Assembly (NCBI GenBank): GCA_946627575.1
Contig: CAMOVS010000079.1
Location: 1 to 6,433, forward strand
Direction: 5' to 3'
DNA length: 6,433 nt
Origin: an uncultured Lachnospiraceae bacterium
Lineage (GTDB): Bacteria; Bacillota; Clostridia; Lachnospirales; Lachnospiraceae
Shown: positions 5,875 through 6,433 of the stretch, one piece after another
How the letters are laid out: every line of letters begins with the position of its first letter
Position numbering within the stretch: position 1 is the first letter of the stretch
The notes under the pieces: generated by a model
Told to the model about the DNA's origin: nothing
What the model saw: the letters and a program-made list of their open reading frames with translations, nothing else
The model's database searches: none
Position numbers and translations under genes: made by a program

Positions 5875-6049
5875 GTAACTGTTCAGAACCATGCAGAATT
5901 TGCTTGCAGCAGCATCGCCATGCTTGCATGGAAGAGGCTGGTTTCGCCAAATTCTATATGGTAAGAACCATACAGTCTCAGATAAGAGCGCTTCTACGCG
6001 GGTGACATACGAATTATGGCACATCTGAGATATGGTTATGAACAGTTAC
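5875..6049. repeat. Multi-branched inverted-repeat element: MITE-like repeat or structured RNA
   Basis: The two ends (5875-5892 and 6032-6049) are an 18-nt inverted repeat with one mismatch (g5886/a6038), including GTAACTGTTCA against TGAACAGTTAC. Inside are three arms. Arm A is AGAATTTG (5895-5902) with CAAATTCT (5948-5955), continued by CAGC/GCTG and by CCATG-CTTG-CATGG (5918-5931). Arm B is TATGGT-AAGA-ACCATA (5957-5972). Arm C is TCTCAGAT (5976-5983) with ATCTGAGA (6023-6030), enclosing GCG/CGC and GTGACATA (6002-6009) with TATGGCAC (6015-6022). There is also a 12-nt near-direct repeat, AGAACCATNCAG, at 5885 and 5964. No ORF fits it, no clear target-site duplication flanks it and no T-run follows it. 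It could be a typA leader, a small RNA, or a non-autonomous mobile repeat. The strand is undetermined. Confidence 0.7.
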
Positions 6050-6170
6050 AATATGTGATCCTTGAACCATAAACTTAACTGTGGGAGCACCATCCCATGG
6101 CCTGATTCCCTGCAGCAGTCTGCTTCAGGATAGCCAGGTCAGAGATTAAATAAAAGAAAGAAGGCAGACT
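6050..6170 (+). other. Non-coding stretch before typA with two small hairpins
   Basis: It contains TGGGA (6082-6086) with TCCCA (6093-6097), and then CCTGA (6101-6105) with TCAGG (6125-6129) enclosing GCAG-CAGT-CTGC (6112-6123). It ends in an A-rich stretch with GAAGG (6160-6164) six nt before the typA ATG. A third copy of GAACCAT (6064-6070) could pair with ATGGTT at 6032, in competition with the closing stem of the upstream element. No T-box core, no terminator and no convincing promoter were found. Confidence 0.5.
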
Positions 6171-6433
6171 ATGAAGATATCCCGCGAAGATGTCCGCAAC
6201 GTGGCAATCATTGCTCATGTAGACCATGGCAAGACCACCCTGGTAGATGAATTATTAAAACAAAGCGGTACCTTCCGCAAAAACCAGGAGATAGGGGAGC
6301 GTGTTATGGATTCCAACGATCTGGAACGGGAGCGTGGAATCACCATATTATCTAAAAACACTGCCGTGAATTATCACGGAGTCAAGATCAACATCGTAGA
6401 CACGCCCGGCCATGCTGACTTTGGCGGAGAAGT
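6171..6433 (+). CDS. typA: Translational GTPase TypA/BipA, N-terminal 87 residues (cut by the right edge)
   Basis: Ribosome-associated GTPase of the EF-G/LepA superfamily, involved in ribosome assembly and in growth at low temperature or under stress; it acts in the cytosol on the 70S or 50S particle. The start [20 protein letters not shown] runs straight into the G1 P-loop AHVDHGKT (15-22). LLKQSGTF follows at 28-35, and the TypA-typical [16 protein letters not shown] (45-60) contains the G2 threonine T58. SKNTAV and [15 protein letters not shown] (73-87) contain the G3 DTPG (77-80). [10 protein letters not shown] plus [14 protein letters not shown] separates it from LepA and EF-G. The full protein is usually about 600 residues, so some 500 lie beyond the edge. 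GAAGG six nt before the ATG is the ribosome site. It is divergent from the hisS cluster, with the structured element upstream. Confidence 0.96.
   Translation, partial: MKISREDVRNVAIIAHVDHGKTTLVDELLKQSGTFRKNQEIGERVMDSNDLERERGITILSKNTAVNYHGVKINIVDTPGHADFGGE

Noticed and set aside
5875..6049. 6S RNA
   Set aside because: The size is similar and 6S genes can lie near aminoacyl-tRNA synthetase genes, but 6S needs one long hairpin with a central bubble. Here the inner strong stems (5895/5955 and 5976/6030) form separate domains.
6045..6073. Rightward promoter GTTACA-17-CATAAA at the right edge of the element
   Set aside because: Only four of six matches in each hexamer, and it overlaps the inverted repeat arm. 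It is too weak to annotate, although an outward promoter on a repeat is conceivable.
5875..6170. T-box, cobalamin or other known riboswitch
   Set aside because: No T-box AGGGTGGNACC core, no cobalamin-box consensus and no terminator were found in either orientation by eye.

Overview
The window looks like chromosomal DNA from a low-to-middle GC Firmicute, most likely class Clostridia and possibly Lachnospiraceae. This is inferred from GGAGG-type ribosome binding sites, a sigma-A promoter close to consensus, and the flavour of the proteins: a clostridial tandem-OB SSB-like protein, a eukaryote-like NADP-isocitrate dehydrogenase, and TypA/BipA. No phage, CRISPR, tRNA or rRNA gene was seen.

Positions 1 to 5741 hold a compact leftward (minus-strand) gene cluster that starts at a strong promoter (5713-5741). 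In transcription order it contains an SSB-like tandem OB-fold protein (TTG start at 5643), histidyl-tRNA synthetase (hisS, overlapping the previous gene by 32 nt), a short ATP:corrinoid adenosyltransferase-like protein, dapA, dapB, dtd (start codon fused to the dapB stop) and, after a 119 nt gap, the first 267 codons of icd, which runs off the left edge. The themes are tRNA charging and proofreading (hisS, dtd), lysine/diaminopimelate synthesis (dapA, dapB), cofactor adenosylation, and 2-oxoglutarate supply (icd). Gaps are short and overlaps suggest translational coupling. One 9-bp hairpin lies between dapA and dapB and could tune expression.

Positions 5742 to 6170 are a divergent intergenic region of about 430 nt. 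It contains a tandem 9-mer repeat, a weak rightward promoter candidate, and an unexplained element at 5875-6049. The ends of that element form an 18-nt inverted repeat with one mismatch, and its interior folds into three further arms, two of them branched or extended. It is either a structured RNA (a typA leader or small RNA) or a MITE-like dispersed repeat. It is the most interesting object in the window. The translational GTPase gene typA begins rightward at 6171 and is cut off by the window end after 87 codons.

Three annotation points matter. The SSB-like gene should start at TTG 5643, not at the upstream ATG 5763, because the promoter lies between them. dapB should start at ATG 2123. The icd fragment is a real gene although it is open at the left edge.
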